Below, piece after piece: positions 45,201-55,800 of a DNA stretch of 64,000 nt. A program made the translations under genes and the position numbers. A model generated the notes under the pieces. The model saw nothing but the letters and a program-made list of their open reading frames with translations, was not told the DNA's origin and made no database searches. Position 1 is the first letter of the stretch, and every line of letters begins with the position of its first letter. The stretch is from JABDEZ01 sp965276955 (lineage in GTDB: Bacteria > Bacteroidota > Bacteroidia > Chitinophagales > Chitinophagaceae): positions 18,826-82,825 of the forward strand of contig CBDIBP010000006.1 in the NCBI GenBank assembly GCA_965276955.1. The letters are read 5' to 3'.

Positions 45201-46763
45201 CGTTACTGAAACGCTTAAGCTGCCGTTGCTGCCACCTGGGCATGAAGGCGCATTTAATGTAACTGTAGGGGTGATAACAATAGGTGGAGCAATGGTAACA
45301 GTAGTATCGGCTGCGCATCCACTGGTATTGAGCACCCTTATTGTATAGGTGCCGGGCGACAAACTATCTGTGAATACACCATTTATACCTGCATTGGTCT
45401 GTATAACAGTGCTGGCCTGTATCACCTGGATAGTATAAGGGTTGCCAGAGCCCCCGGGGGTGATATGAAACACTGCTTTCTTTATACAAGTAGCGGCCGA
45501 TACCAACGAAAAAACATTGGTAGGGTATGGAAGTATATTAACAGTGTAAGCAACAGTTTGCGTGCTGGATAACGGGCAGGCATCGTCTTTGAATGTAAGG
45601 TAGAAAGTATAAGAGCCCGCAGGCACGCCGGTGGTATTCCATGTAAAAAGCCCATGGGGTGTAGGTGTGCCATTGTTAGTGATGGTAAACGCAGCACCTG
45701 TCGGCAGGCCGGCTGCTGTTACTGTAATATTTGCCGTAGTGTTAGCATCAGTTGGGTTGATATTAAAAGAGAAAAAGCCCGCAGACCCACAGGCATTCAC
45801 ATGTGTGCTATCCACATCGGTCACGCCCACCCCGGTAGTAATGACATTAGTAATAGACCCTAACGGCGGAGGGTTATTGCACGACAACACCACTACCGTC
45901 ATTTCCCGCTGGCTGGTGCCTACCAGTACACCATTCCGGTATTCTGATACGGTGTACACTACCAGCGAACGTTGTATAGCATTGGGTGTGAACGCCAGCT
46001 GACCGTTGGCAGAAGTGAATGTGAAGCTACCTGCGTTAACTGCTAAAGGACTGGTCGCCGTAAAAGAACCGTTGTAAGTAACGGCCGTACCTGCGGGAAC
46101 AATACCCGGCACCAGCGCAAAAGACAAGCTATCGCCATTCGGGTCAACAGCTCCAGGATTGAAGTTCGCTGGCTGATTGATACAAAAGAACGGGGTAGGG
46201 ATGGTTGTGTAAACAGAGGATGAATTTGGCGATGTAAGGTTATTGAGCTGTGCATTAAGCGCAATGACACTCATACCCGGTGCATTGATATTAGATATGA
46301 GGCTGCTGCGCCCGGCAGAAGCCGCGCCGCCCATTCCGCCATCAAAATGAAAACGCCAGTTAGCCGATGCTCCGGTCAAAGTAACATTCAGAGAATAAGT
46401 GAATTTTCTTACACCCGGTATATTGCTGTTTATATTAGTACAGGTAGTATTGTTGGCCTGGCTGGCGCATACGGGAGTTACTTCAGCACCCTGGTTACTG
46501 CCGGGGTTAAGGTTCACTGTTCGTACCAGTGTAGTGCCATTATATATCTGTACCTCGGGTGTAGCAGTGTATAAAGAGTTTATAGTGGTAGAACCACAAT
46601 CTCCATAAACAGACATATTTATAGTATAAGTATTGCCGCTTACATAGGTGTAGTAAAGGTCGACCCCAAATATATGCGTTGCAAAAGCTGTTTTACCTCC
46701 CAGTATAAAAAGTAAAGAAAGGACCAAGCTCTTAATAATAATAGAAGGTAAAAGTTTACTCAT
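42204..46763 (-). CDS. Giant SprB-repeat surface protein, T9SS type B cargo
   Basis: Starting at MSKLLPSIIIKSLVLSLLF gives 1,519 residues; the longer frame upstream adds 13 unlikely codons. After the signal come THIFGVDLYYTYVSGNTYTI and further adhesin-type domains to about residue 410. Then 13 tandem SprB-like repeats of about 76 residues (about 42490-45530) follow, each with a pattern like CYGxxNGSITV ... PYTYA ... GTYTLHIKDANGC..DT. The last 95 residues are the type B sorting domain (NAFTPNGDGKDDVFRV, YNRYGQRVY, GTYYYFFKGICG). SprB is the mobile adhesin of F. johnsoniae gliding. This is shorter but of the same design and probably surface-displayed. It is divergent from the SprF-like gene. 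Confidence 0.9.
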   Translation of the reverse strand: MSKLLPSIIIKSLVLSLLFILGGKTAFATHIFGVDLYYTYVSGNTYTINMSVYGDCGSTTINSLYTATPEVQIYNGTTLVRTVNLNPGSNQGAEVTPVCASQANNTTCTNINSNIPGVRKFTYSLNVTLTGASANWRFHFDGGMGGAASAGRSSLISNINAPGMSVIALNAQLNNLTSPNSSSVYTTIPTPFFCINQPANFNPGAVDPNGDSLSFALVPGIVPAGTAVTYNGSFTATSPLAVNAGSFTFTSANGQLAFTPNAIQRSLVVYTVSEYRNGVLVGTSQREMTVVVLSCNNPPPLGSITNVITTGVGVTDVDSTHVNACGSAGFFSFNINPTDANTTANITVTAAGLPTGAAFTITNNGTPTPHGLFTWNTTGVPAGSYTFYLTFKDDACPLSSTQTVAYTVNILPYPTNVFSLVSAATCIKKAVFHITPGGSGNPYTIQVIQASTVIQTNAGINGVFTDSLSPGTYTIRVLNTSGCAADTTVTIAPPIVITPTVTLNAPSCPGGSNGSLSVSVTGGVAPYNYALGTGAYGSASSFTGLTPGTYILHIRDVNLCIKDTTVVLPDATHAYFNAGIANPWCNFYSNGAIAINASNSTPPYTYAIGSGAYSSTSTFNNLNVGSYTLHIKNANGCVSDTIITLADSLSVNASLTLVNVSCYGGTNGVISVIASGGFGSPYNYAINANPYVGTNSFSNLTQGTYTVHVRDANQCFHDTTVTLTQPSQIIITPVLTNITCYGMANGSIVVNAAGGTPTYTYSIGAPPQPGNTFSAVAPGNYTITVTDFNNCVQTAAVSITQPAILGISSVVVHNVSCNSGADGSFTVNSTGGTTPYTYAINTGAFGSSNVLGGSAAGTYTIHIKDANGCTKDTVLSITQPSVIIPSAAVKNSTCHTLSNGSVMLSANGGMPGYTYANGAGAYVPSGTFTTLAGGTYTFHIKDANGCVKDTNVTIIDSIIITDNYVVTQPLCYGQSNGSITVTGSGGASPYTYAYGTGTYGTSNVLSGIPAGAYTLHAKDANGCIGDQPVTVGQPGSLVPTPVITSPSCYGYHDGVVLLNVSGGTPVFQYAINSNAYASANTFSNLLAGRDTLHIKDNNGCLHDTVITITQPSALKITNLAIAEVKCFGDTSGHVRVTATGAISPYTYTADNGTFSSINTIHGLNAGSHMITVKDNNGCLTDSTIILTQPAPLVFKLDSLVDPTCQGYQDGTVKLEGVGGTSPYTYAMGTGNYSSQNSYHKLIEGTYTFYVEDKNNCVHDTVITLKGYPHIVIDNIVVKDITCYNAPSGSIDVLATGGVQPLSYKLGQFGTAASTSNFDSLRADNYTIYVVDSMHCTKDTTVSLIQPDSLHIVTTATPNECVGYENMGRVTANVTGGTGPYSYLWNTIAAQSTNTITGMANGPYKVLITDANKCNDSAVAIVAYDDCCKPYIPNAFTPNGDGKDDVFRVVYKGDLTLENFSVYNRYGQRVYSSIYLDQGWDGKYNGVPQDMGTYYYFFKGICGNKGDHHIELHGDVTLIR
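42490..45530 (-). repeat. Thirteen tandem SprB-like coding repeats
   Basis: Units of about 230 bases code the repeated module above; the first and last copies are the most diverged. Several central copies share near-identical GxYTxHIKDANGC segments. The repeats also create a 475-codon open frame on the opposite strand (43716-45143), which is an artefact. Confidence 0.85.
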
Positions 46764-47198
46764 ATAAAAATTGATAAAAATATAGAAATACAAGTGCAAC
46801 ACGCATTTAAAAAATATTTTACGAGAGTAAAATATTGATCAAAAACATGATCTTCAATGAAAGATACATGTACAAAAAATGGATCTTCAGGGCTGGCCTA
46901 CGAAGATATAAAATTTAATACGTGTTTTGGGCAAAAAAGGTAGAAATCAAAATGTGTCTGCGAACTGCATTTCTCTCTTAGTGTCCGCACAAAGAGAATA
47001 CGATTTAATTATTAGCTTTATTTTAACTTTTAAGTTATTTGTGTTAAATTGCTATTACATCTACCTATCATATGTTTATTTCTGATATTCAACTGGTCTT
47101 ACCGCCATCCTTCATTGCGTATACCAAAACGTGCGGCAATGCCTGTCTTCAAGTATTTTGCCCGCTCCAATTCCCCTACCCCTTAAACACTTGTCGTC
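46764..47198. other. Divergent intergenic region between adhesin and SprF-like genes
   Basis: These 435 AT-rich bases separate two divergent starts and should hold both promoters. I found no open frame of note and no full TTG-N20-TAnnTTTG match. A weak hairpin (ttctct/agagaa, 46971-46998) is visible. Nothing else was recognised. Confidence 0.5.
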
Positions 47199-48254
47199 AT
47201 GAAGATCAGTAAACTATACCAAAAAGCATTGTTATCACTATACACCCTTACCTTGCCTGTATGGGCCATTGCCCAGGCAGACATACACTTTTCACAGTTC
47301 TACGAAACATCCATATTGCGCAATCCGGCTCTTACCGGCGTTTTTTCAGAAGACTATAAGTTTTCGGCTGTATACCGCAACCAGTGGAGCAGCATCACCA
47401 ACCCTTTCGAGACAGCGCAGGTAAGTGCTGAAACTAAAATAAAGGTAGGCAGGGAACGTAACGACTTTTTTAGTTTTGGTGCACTGGTATACTATGATAA
47501 AGCCGGCAGTATAGATACCAGGATACTGGGCGCTTACCCCGCCATCAACTACAATAAATCGCTGGGAGATCAGCATAATTCTTTCTTGTCTGTAGGCTTT
47601 ACAGGGGGCTATGTGCAGCATAGCTTCGACCCCTCAAAGGCCACTTTCAATAACCAATATCTTAATAATACATTCAGCGCAAGCAACCCTACTGGTGAGC
47701 ACCTGCCAAATCCTAAATTGACTTTATATGATGTAGGTGCAGGTATCAACTTCAACAGCAGCAGCGGGGAGTATAATAGTGTGACCTATGTAATAGGCGT
47801 ATCAGGATATCACTTCTCTCAGCCCAATATTTCTTATTACAAAGACGCCGCAAAGATAAACATGGATATGCGCTTCAATGTGAATGCTGCATTGAGCGGT
47901 CATTTTAATGAATCGTATTCCTACCAGCTTCAGGGCAATGTTGCAGTGCAGGGCGCTTATAATGAAATAATAGCAGGCGGCCTGGTGGGCTGGAACCGTA
48001 TATCAGATAACGATCTTGACCCCGAGTTTGCCATGTACGTAGGTTTGTTCTACAGATACATGGATGCCGTGATACCCTCCTTCAAGCTAAAATATAAAGA
48101 CCTTGCCTTTGGCCTCAGCTACGATGTGAACGTATCTTCCCTAAGCCCGGCAAGCGGCTACAAAGGCGGTTACGAGATATCCCTGATAAAAACAGGGCAC
48201 TTCCGAGACAAGAACGCTACAAACGGTAAACCCCTATGTCCTAATTTTTATTAG
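47199..48254 (+). CDS. PorP/SprF-family T9SS outer-membrane protein
   Basis: This 351-residue beta-barrel protein has a signal peptide ending WAIAQ. ADIHFSQFYETSILRNPALTG, YKFSAVYRNQWSSITNPFET and FGALVYYDKAGSIDTR are the family hallmarks. SprF is required to export SprB in F. johnsoniae, and PorP/SprF-like proteins are often encoded beside type B cargo. Here it precedes two giant type B proteins by 32 bases and is divergent from a third, so it is probably their dedicated partner or anchor (inference). Confidence 0.92.
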   Translation: MKISKLYQKALLSLYTLTLPVWAIAQADIHFSQFYETSILRNPALTGVFSEDYKFSAVYRNQWSSITNPFETAQVSAETKIKVGRERNDFFSFGALVYYDKAGSIDTRILGAYPAINYNKSLGDQHNSFLSVGFTGGYVQHSFDPSKATFNNQYLNNTFSASNPTGEHLPNPKLTLYDVGAGINFNSSSGEYNSVTYVIGVSGYHFSQPNISYYKDAAKINMDMRFNVNAALSGHFNESYSYQLQGNVAVQGAYNEIIAGGLVGWNRISDNDLDPEFAMYVGLFYRYMDAVIPSFKLKYKDLAFGLSYDVNVSSLSPASGYKGGYEISLIKTGHFRDKNATNGKPLCPNFY

Positions 48255-48286
48255 GCGACCTTAGTTCATAAATAATAATATTACCT

Positions 48287-51200
48287 ATGTGCAGGTATCT
48301 AAAAGTAATATTGCTGCTGGCATGCACGGTATGTATCGCACAGGTGCATGCCCAGGTCACAGCAAGCTTTACTGCAAGTCAAACCTCTGGTTGCTCTCCG
48401 CTTATCATAAATTTTACGAACACATCTACCGGTGCCACTTCTTATACATGGACACTGGGAAACGGCAATAACTCTTTCTTTCCCAATGCTACCGCTACTT
48501 ACACTGCCCCCGGCACGTACACAGTAACGCTTACTGCTACCGGAAGTACCGGGTCTGCAACGTCCAGCATACAAGTAACGGTGCAACCTCCGCCAACAGT
48601 ATCTTTCTCTGGAGACACGGCAGTATGTATTGGCGCAACGGCAACCTTTGTGAACACTACAAGCCCTATGGCGCCCGGCACCACTACTTATAGCTGGCAG
48701 TTTGGCGATGGGCTTAATTCCACACTGCAAGCTCCCCCACATGCGTATGGAGCTTCCGGGTTCTACACAGTAACACAGACCGCGACCAACAGCTATGGGT
48801 GTGCAGCATCACTTACCATCAATTCTCTGGTGCATGTGCTGGCATCCCCGGTAGCACAGTTCTCCACCAACAACAACAGCTTTTGCAGCGTACCTTCTAC
48901 AGTAATATTCACAGACCAAAGTACGGGAAGCAGCCCGTTTACCTACAGCTGGACGTTTGGCGATGGCACTTCATCACCGGCAGCCAGCCCTACACACAAT
49001 TATCTGGCTGCAGGGAGTTATAATGTACAGGAGATAGTTACAGACAGGCGCGGCTGCAAAGACACACTTTTAATACCTAATAATATATTGGTACAGAACC
49101 TGCGGGCCACCATGAACGTACCAGACACTGGTTGCGCTCAGCAAACCATTGCCTTTCAAAATACAACTCCAGGAAGTGGGGCCACCAGTTACTGGATATT
49201 CGGTGATGGGACTACTGATAATAACACCAACACTACACACATATATGCCACAGACGGCACCTATACCGTAAAAATGATAGCCTTCCTGAATGGCTGCATT
49301 GATACCACAAGCAAGCAGATATTTATAAGACCGATACCAGTTGGCAGTTTTACGTATACCCCCCCACATCCTTGTCCGGCACCTGTAACGGTACAATTCA
49401 CATCATCTGCACCTACAGGCTCTACTTATACATGGAATTTTGGTGATGGAAGCCCTGTATCTACCCAGGCAAACCCATCTCATACCTACAACTTAGATAC
49501 TTTCATGGTAGCCAGCCTCATTATTAATAACCATGGCTGCATGTATGTGACCACCAATAGTGTGAATATCTATTCCATGTTCGCAACAATATCAAACAAA
49601 CCCAACGGTGGCTGCCCACCGCTGCACGACACGGTAATGATCATGCAGCCATCAACCAATACATTGAACCTCAGCTTCCCTGTGCCCTATCCCTGGGCCA
49701 TCACTTCTACTTTTTATGATTTTGGTGATGGCGGAGCTACATCAACAACGGACACATCGTACCATACTTATACAAGTCCCAACTATTATCATACTACATA
49801 TTCTTTTACAACAGCAAATGGATGTTTGTTCACCGATACTACAGGTATCATTGTAGGGCAACCGCCTACCATCGATTACTTTTATGGTACACCACTACAT
49901 ATATGCAGGAGAGATACCATCACGCTACACGCCCATGCGCATGGCGCACCTCCCATACTATATACATATAATTATGGTGGCCAGAGTGCGGAAGGTGGAG
50001 TAAATGACACCTTGGTGCACAGGACACTTTTGTTTCCGGGCACTTTGAGCATTACGCTTACTGCATCAAATTATGGTTGTGCTGCAGCAATACCTGCTCC
50101 TGTATCAGTTATCATAGACTCACCGTCAGCATTTTTTCAAGAATCTATAAGTTGCGCTCTGCCCTCAACAGCACTTTTCTTAAATGCTTCCATAGGTGCA
50201 ACATCGTATGTATGGTTGTTTGGCGATGGCACTCCTAACTCAACTATCGCTAACCCATCACATTCCTATTCGCCCGGCTTTTATGCGGCTACTTTGGCTG
50301 TGTACAATAGTCGGTCCGGATGCCGCGATACAAGCATACAGGGTTTCTATATACTTGATTTCAGACCCAGTATCGTGGTCGCTGATACTGCCATATGCAA
50401 ACATAGCTACCTGAATTTCAGCAGTGCGTATAACTTACCTAATCCGCCTCCCAGAGCACACAACTGGTATATAAACAATAATCCTTTTGACACAACGGCG
50501 CAACTGCTTTACCAATTTGATACAGCTGGCATTTACATAATAGACCTGAAAGATAGAGACTATAATGGTTGCCCTGAGAATGTACAGCGAAAGATATTGG
50601 TAGCCAAACCTATAGCCGGATTTAATACATCTACCGCAAATGCATGCCTGCCTGCCAATGTGCTATTCACTGACAACTCTTACTATATAACTGGTACTTA
50701 CCCGGTAAGCCACATATGGGATTTCGGGGATGGGAGGTCGGGCAACACATCGAGCAATACAATAAACCACACCTATACATTACCAGGAACATTTGGCATT
50801 TCGGAAATAGTCATTGATAATTTAGGATGTACAGACACAGTACTAAGGCCTGCTTTGCTCACTACCCACAAGCCCACCGCAAGCTTTGCCGTCGCCAATA
50901 CCTTTCACTGTGCGTGGGATACTATAACCTTTGTGAACACGGGTACCTCTGCGAACCTGCGGTCTACTTATTGGACGTTCGGCGACGGTGCCGCTTCTAC
51001 AGCGGCCAACCCTGTGCATGCTTATGTAGCTTCCGGCACCTATACCGTTACCCTAAAGATAGTGGACACTACCGGGTGCAGCGACTCCATCGCAAGGCTG
51101 GCCTTCATCACCATATCAAAACCACATGCTGCTTTTGCTGAGCTGAATGGCTCGGGGGTTTGCGTTCCCCTCATCGTGCAGTTCAATAATACTTCTACAG

Positions 51201-52846
51201 GTGGCAGCACTTACAATTGGAGCTTTGGCAATACCAACACTTCGCTGGCCCCTAACCCTTCCAACTCCTATGCAGCACCGGGCAACTACAATGTGCAATT
51301 GATAGTTACTGATGCACATGGCTGCAAGGATACCGCTTATAACCATGTGACCCTTTATGGATATTCCGGCTCATTCTCTTACAGTCCCCTTTATGGATGT
51401 CCGCCATTGCCGGTTAATTTTACAGCTACCATTACCGGCATACCCAACATTACTTACGACTTCAGCGATGGCTCTGTAGCAGGGCCCGGCACTGCTACAA
51501 ATGCCACACATACTTACCTGAGCCCCGGCAAATATGTACCCAAAATAATACTGGTAGACAGCGCTGGTTGCCATACCAGCAGCTACGGTACCGATACCAT
51601 AAAGGTAGATAGGGTACATGCTGCCTTCTCTGAAACTAAGAACATCTGTATCTATGATACCGTACATTTTACTGACGCTTCATCGGGACTCTTTGCGCCG
51701 GTCACCGGGTGGACCTGGTACTTTGGCGATGCCGCAACTACCAATGCACACAACCCGGCACATACTTACCACACTGCCGGCACATTCAACGTTACACTTA
51801 TTGCTTCCGATGGTGCCTCGTGCAAGGATACTGCAGTAGCTGCTATTACTGTGCACGCACTTCCCGTTATAACTGCATCAGGCGATACTACTATATGCCC
51901 TGCCGATTCAGCTAAGGTACTCGCATCAGGTGGCATCAGCTATATCTGGGCCCCTTTGGCTACCATCAACTGTCCAGTATGCAACCCTACTTACGTAAGG
52001 CCTCTACTTCCATCTACTTACATAGTAACAGGTACCGATGCCTTTGGCTGCGTGAACAAGGACAGTGTGAAAATACTATTCACTTACAAAACAGTAAGCC
52101 ATGCTGGACCAGGGGGTGAAATTTGTACCGGGCAGTCCATACAGCTTTCCGATTCAGGGGCGCAGGTATACCACTGGTATCCTGCAACGGGCCTCTCCAA
52201 TGCGCAAATAGCTGACCCAATAGCTACGCCCACAGGTGGCATCACTTACCTGGCCATTGCACAGACCGCAAGCTGCATACCAGACACTAACTACGTATCG
52301 GTTGTTGTAGACCCCCTACCCACCGTAAAAGCAACAGGGGCGGGCACTGTAATAGCAGGTGGCAAGACCAACCTGCAGGCTTATGGCCCCAATATCATCT
52401 CCTTCCTTTGGAACCACAGCGATGAACTGAATTGCGACGATTGCCCCGACCCTATAGCTACCATGCAGCAGACCACGCAGTTCACTGTGACCGCTACTAA
52501 CCAGTACGGCTGCAGGGACAGTGCCAGTGTGGAGGTGAAAGTACTGTGCGATAAAAGCCAGATGTTCATACCAAATACCTTTACACCCAACGGCGACGGA
52601 CAAAATGACGTCTTCTATCCCAGAGGTATCGGCATAAAGACAATTCGGTCCATGCGCATCTACAACAGGTGGGGACAATTGGTCTTTGAAAAAGACAACA
52701 TAAATATCAATGACGAAAGCAGCGGATGGGATGGCACCTACAAAGGCGCCAAACCGGTACCCGATACTTATGTGTATGCAATAGATGCGATCTGTGATGA
52801 AGGAACTCCAATAGACTGGAAAGGAGATATTACTTTATTGAAATAA
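48287..52846 (+). CDS. Giant PKD-repeat surface protein, T9SS type B cargo (first of a tandem pair)
   Basis: This 1,519-residue protein has a signal peptide (LKVILLLACTVCIAQVHAQ). It is made of about a dozen or more PKD-like domains, each with the WxFGDG strand and a GTYTVTL strand (TYSWQFGDGLNST, TYTWNFGDGSPVST). Near residues 1190-1290 the modules change to IxASGDTTICPADS-type Ig-like units. The end is a type B sorting domain (TFTPNGDGQNDVFYPRG, YNRWGQLVFE, GWDGTYKGA). PKD arrays bind carbohydrate or protein surfaces. The downstream gene is a paralog of nearly the same length and module order. Confidence 0.92.
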   Translation: MCRYLKVILLLACTVCIAQVHAQVTASFTASQTSGCSPLIINFTNTSTGATSYTWTLGNGNNSFFPNATATYTAPGTYTVTLTATGSTGSATSSIQVTVQPPPTVSFSGDTAVCIGATATFVNTTSPMAPGTTTYSWQFGDGLNSTLQAPPHAYGASGFYTVTQTATNSYGCAASLTINSLVHVLASPVAQFSTNNNSFCSVPSTVIFTDQSTGSSPFTYSWTFGDGTSSPAASPTHNYLAAGSYNVQEIVTDRRGCKDTLLIPNNILVQNLRATMNVPDTGCAQQTIAFQNTTPGSGATSYWIFGDGTTDNNTNTTHIYATDGTYTVKMIAFLNGCIDTTSKQIFIRPIPVGSFTYTPPHPCPAPVTVQFTSSAPTGSTYTWNFGDGSPVSTQANPSHTYNLDTFMVASLIINNHGCMYVTTNSVNIYSMFATISNKPNGGCPPLHDTVMIMQPSTNTLNLSFPVPYPWAITSTFYDFGDGGATSTTDTSYHTYTSPNYYHTTYSFTTANGCLFTDTTGIIVGQPPTIDYFYGTPLHICRRDTITLHAHAHGAPPILYTYNYGGQSAEGGVNDTLVHRTLLFPGTLSITLTASNYGCAAAIPAPVSVIIDSPSAFFQESISCALPSTALFLNASIGATSYVWLFGDGTPNSTIANPSHSYSPGFYAATLAVYNSRSGCRDTSIQGFYILDFRPSIVVADTAICKHSYLNFSSAYNLPNPPPRAHNWYINNNPFDTTAQLLYQFDTAGIYIIDLKDRDYNGCPENVQRKILVAKPIAGFNTSTANACLPANVLFTDNSYYITGTYPVSHIWDFGDGRSGNTSSNTINHTYTLPGTFGISEIVIDNLGCTDTVLRPALLTTHKPTASFAVANTFHCAWDTITFVNTGTSANLRSTYWTFGDGAASTAANPVHAYVASGTYTVTLKIVDTTGCSDSIARLAFITISKPHAAFAELNGSGVCVPLIVQFNNTSTGGSTYNWSFGNTNTSLAPNPSNSYAAPGNYNVQLIVTDAHGCKDTAYNHVTLYGYSGSFSYSPLYGCPPLPVNFTATITGIPNITYDFSDGSVAGPGTATNATHTYLSPGKYVPKIILVDSAGCHTSSYGTDTIKVDRVHAAFSETKNICIYDTVHFTDASSGLFAPVTGWTWYFGDAATTNAHNPAHTYHTAGTFNVTLIASDGASCKDTAVAAITVHALPVITASGDTTICPADSAKVLASGGISYIWAPLATINCPVCNPTYVRPLLPSTYIVTGTDAFGCVNKDSVKILFTYKTVSHAGPGGEICTGQSIQLSDSGAQVYHWYPATGLSNAQIADPIATPTGGITYLAIAQTASCIPDTNYVSVVVDPLPTVKATGAGTVIAGGKTNLQAYGPNIISFLWNHSDELNCDDCPDPIATMQQTTQFTVTATNQYGCRDSASVEVKVLCDKSQMFIPNTFTPNGDGQNDVFYPRGIGIKTIRSMRIYNRWGQLVFEKDNININDESSGWDGTYKGAKPVPDTYVYAIDAICDEGTPIDWKGDITLLK

Positions 52847-52887
52847 AATTACCCTTACTGCGGCCTGCTGCATAACCCTTATCGTAG

Positions 52888-55800
52888 ATGATACAATATT
52901 TAAGAACTGTGCTCGTACAATTATTGTTCATTGCGTGTTGCACTATGGCAGGTACAGCGCAGGGGCAGGTAACCGCAAACTTTACTGCCGACCATACAGC
53001 CGGGTGCGCTCCGCTCATTGTCCATTTCACCAATACGTCTACAGGCGCTACATCCTATACGTGGTCATTAGGCAATAGTAATACTTCGCTTCAAACAAAT
53101 GCTTCTGCCAGTTATACTACGCCCGGCATCTATACAGTAGTGCTTACTGCTATTAACGGCAGCCAAAGCAGCACTAAAACATTAACTATCACTGTTTACG
53201 GGCCACCATTGGTGAGCTTCAGCGCGCCGCTCACAGTTTGTGTGGGCACCCCTTTCTCATTCACTAACACTACCACTGCGGGGGTACCGGGCCCGGTAAC
53301 TTATAATTGGAGCTTTGGCGATGGCGGCACATCCACAGCCGTTAGCCCAACCTACACGTATAGTACGCCAGGGTTCTACACGGTCAGCCTGCAGGCTACT
53401 AATAGCCAGGGTTGCGATAGTCTTTTGATAAAGACAAGCTACATTCATGTATTACCAGCACCGGTTGCTCAGTTCACAGTGAACAATGCGCAGTTTTGCA
53501 AAGCGCCTGCTACTGCCCTATTTACAGATCAAAGTACAGGCACTACCCCATTTACATACACCTGGACATTTGGCAACGGCAATTCTTCTTTCTCACAAAA
53601 CCCTACTAATATTTACCAAAGCACGGGCACCTACACTGTAACATTAGTAACTACAGATGCTAATGGATGCAAGGATACTGATGTGCAGGCAGCGTACATA
53701 AAAGTAGGTGGTCCTACCGCATCTTTTACCCCTCCTACAGGCTGTGCCGGTGCCCCGGTAAGCTTTCAGAGCAGCTCGACCCCAGCTGGCGTGCAAGCTC
53801 ATTGGAGCTTTGGTGATGGAGGCATAGCCAACGGCACACCCACCACGCATACTTATAGCAGTGCGGGCATTTATAGTGTGCGCTTGATAGTTGACGATGG
53901 CAACTGTAAAGACACCTTGACCCTCCCGGTCACCATCAGCCCTAACCCTGTTGCCAGTTTTACGTTCACACTGCCTTCATGCAATTTACCAACAACCGTG
54001 CAGTTCACCAGCACGGCTCCGGCAGGTGGTAGCTACGCGTGGTCGTTCTCAGATGGCGGCAGCAGTGCCGCAGCCAACCCGACGCATACCTACAATGCCT
54101 TTGCTATCGATAGTGCTACACTCACAGTGACCAATGCTAATGGTTGCTCAGCTACTGTTACACAGGCGGTAAATGTCAATGACATCTATGCCGTTGGTAT
54201 AGCACAACCGTTATCATCGGGCTGCATACCGCTTACAGTTAATTTCTCTTCTTACGACAGCACAAATACACCGTCCCCTTCCGCCAGCGTGCCTTATCCC
54301 ATAACTTCTACGGTATGGAATTTTGGTGATGGCTCCCCACTAAGCAATAATGCGAACCCGCAACACACTTATAATACACCTGGCGTATTTGCAGCTTATG
54401 TCATTATTACCACATCTAATGGTTGTACCAAGGTGGATACTGTACAGATAAGAACGGCCCCTATACCACAAGTATCTATAACCGCCCAACCCACACGTTT
54501 GTGTACAGACCAGAATGTTATTTTTCATGCTACCCCCATCAACGGCGCCTTATATACCTGGTATTTCAAGGACGGGTCCAGTCCGGTATCCCAATACAAT
54601 GACTCTTTTGATATACACAAATACGTGAACCCGGGACTGGATACGCCATTTTTAATAGTGTCATTGAATGGATGTAATGATACTGTTACCAACTTTCATA
54701 TCTATCTGCAGGTAGATTCACCTAAGTCTTTGTTCCTGTCTAATTATTTTTGCGACACGCTGACCAAAGTGGCATTCACAAATTTGTCTTTGGGAGCCAA
54801 TACATCTGCCTGGAGTTTTGGCGATGGTTTTACCAGTGCCGCCACCAGCCCCACACATAACTATCCTGGCCTGGGCAGTTATAATGTACAATTGATAACG
54901 TTCAACACGGCCTCAGGGTGCCACGATACGCTGAACAGACCGGTGACGCTGCTCAAATTACAACCTTCATTTACAGCTGCCGATACAGCCATTTGTAAAA
55001 GATCGTTTGATACTTTCTATGCTGCTGTATCAGGGGGCGGCGCTACCAGATATGACTGGTATGTGGACAACAACCCCTTCCCTAACCTGTCGTCTACGTT
55101 CACAGATAGCTTCGGGGTGCAAGGCAGGCATTCTGTAGCGCTTGTCGTCACAGATGCTCATAACTGCACAGACACCTTTCGGCGCAATAACTATGTACTT
55201 GTAGCACAGCCTAAAGACAGCTTCGTGGTAGCGCCGTTACAAGGTTGTTTACCATTAACGGTACAATTTAATGACTATAGTTATGATGTACCTGGAGCAC
55301 ATATAGTAAGCCGGTCATGGTTCTACAGCGATGGACATGCTGACCTGAACGGGACACCTGCGCCTACACACACCTATACCACCAGGGGAAGTTTTGGCCC
55401 TGAAGAGGTGGTGATAGATAACCTGGGCTGTACTGATACTTTATATAGCCCTGCAGGCATCAATGTATATAAACCTACTGCAGCATTTACTGCCGCTACC
55501 ACGTTCCCGTGCAGGTATATCCCGGTGCAGTTCAACAATACAAGCACCAATGCCGCTACCAGCGCATGGACATTTGGCGATAACACTACCTCCAACCTCA
55601 ATGCACCAACACATACGTATACGCAGAATGGCACTTATAGCGTATCGCTAATAGTCACAGACACGCATGGCTGTATGGACACCGCAGTGCGCAATGCATA
55701 CCTGAACCTTTCATCGCCTACAGCTGCTTTTACCTTAGGCGATAGCGTAAGTATCTGCGCACCGCTCATAGAGCATTTCATCAATACATCAGTAAATGCG

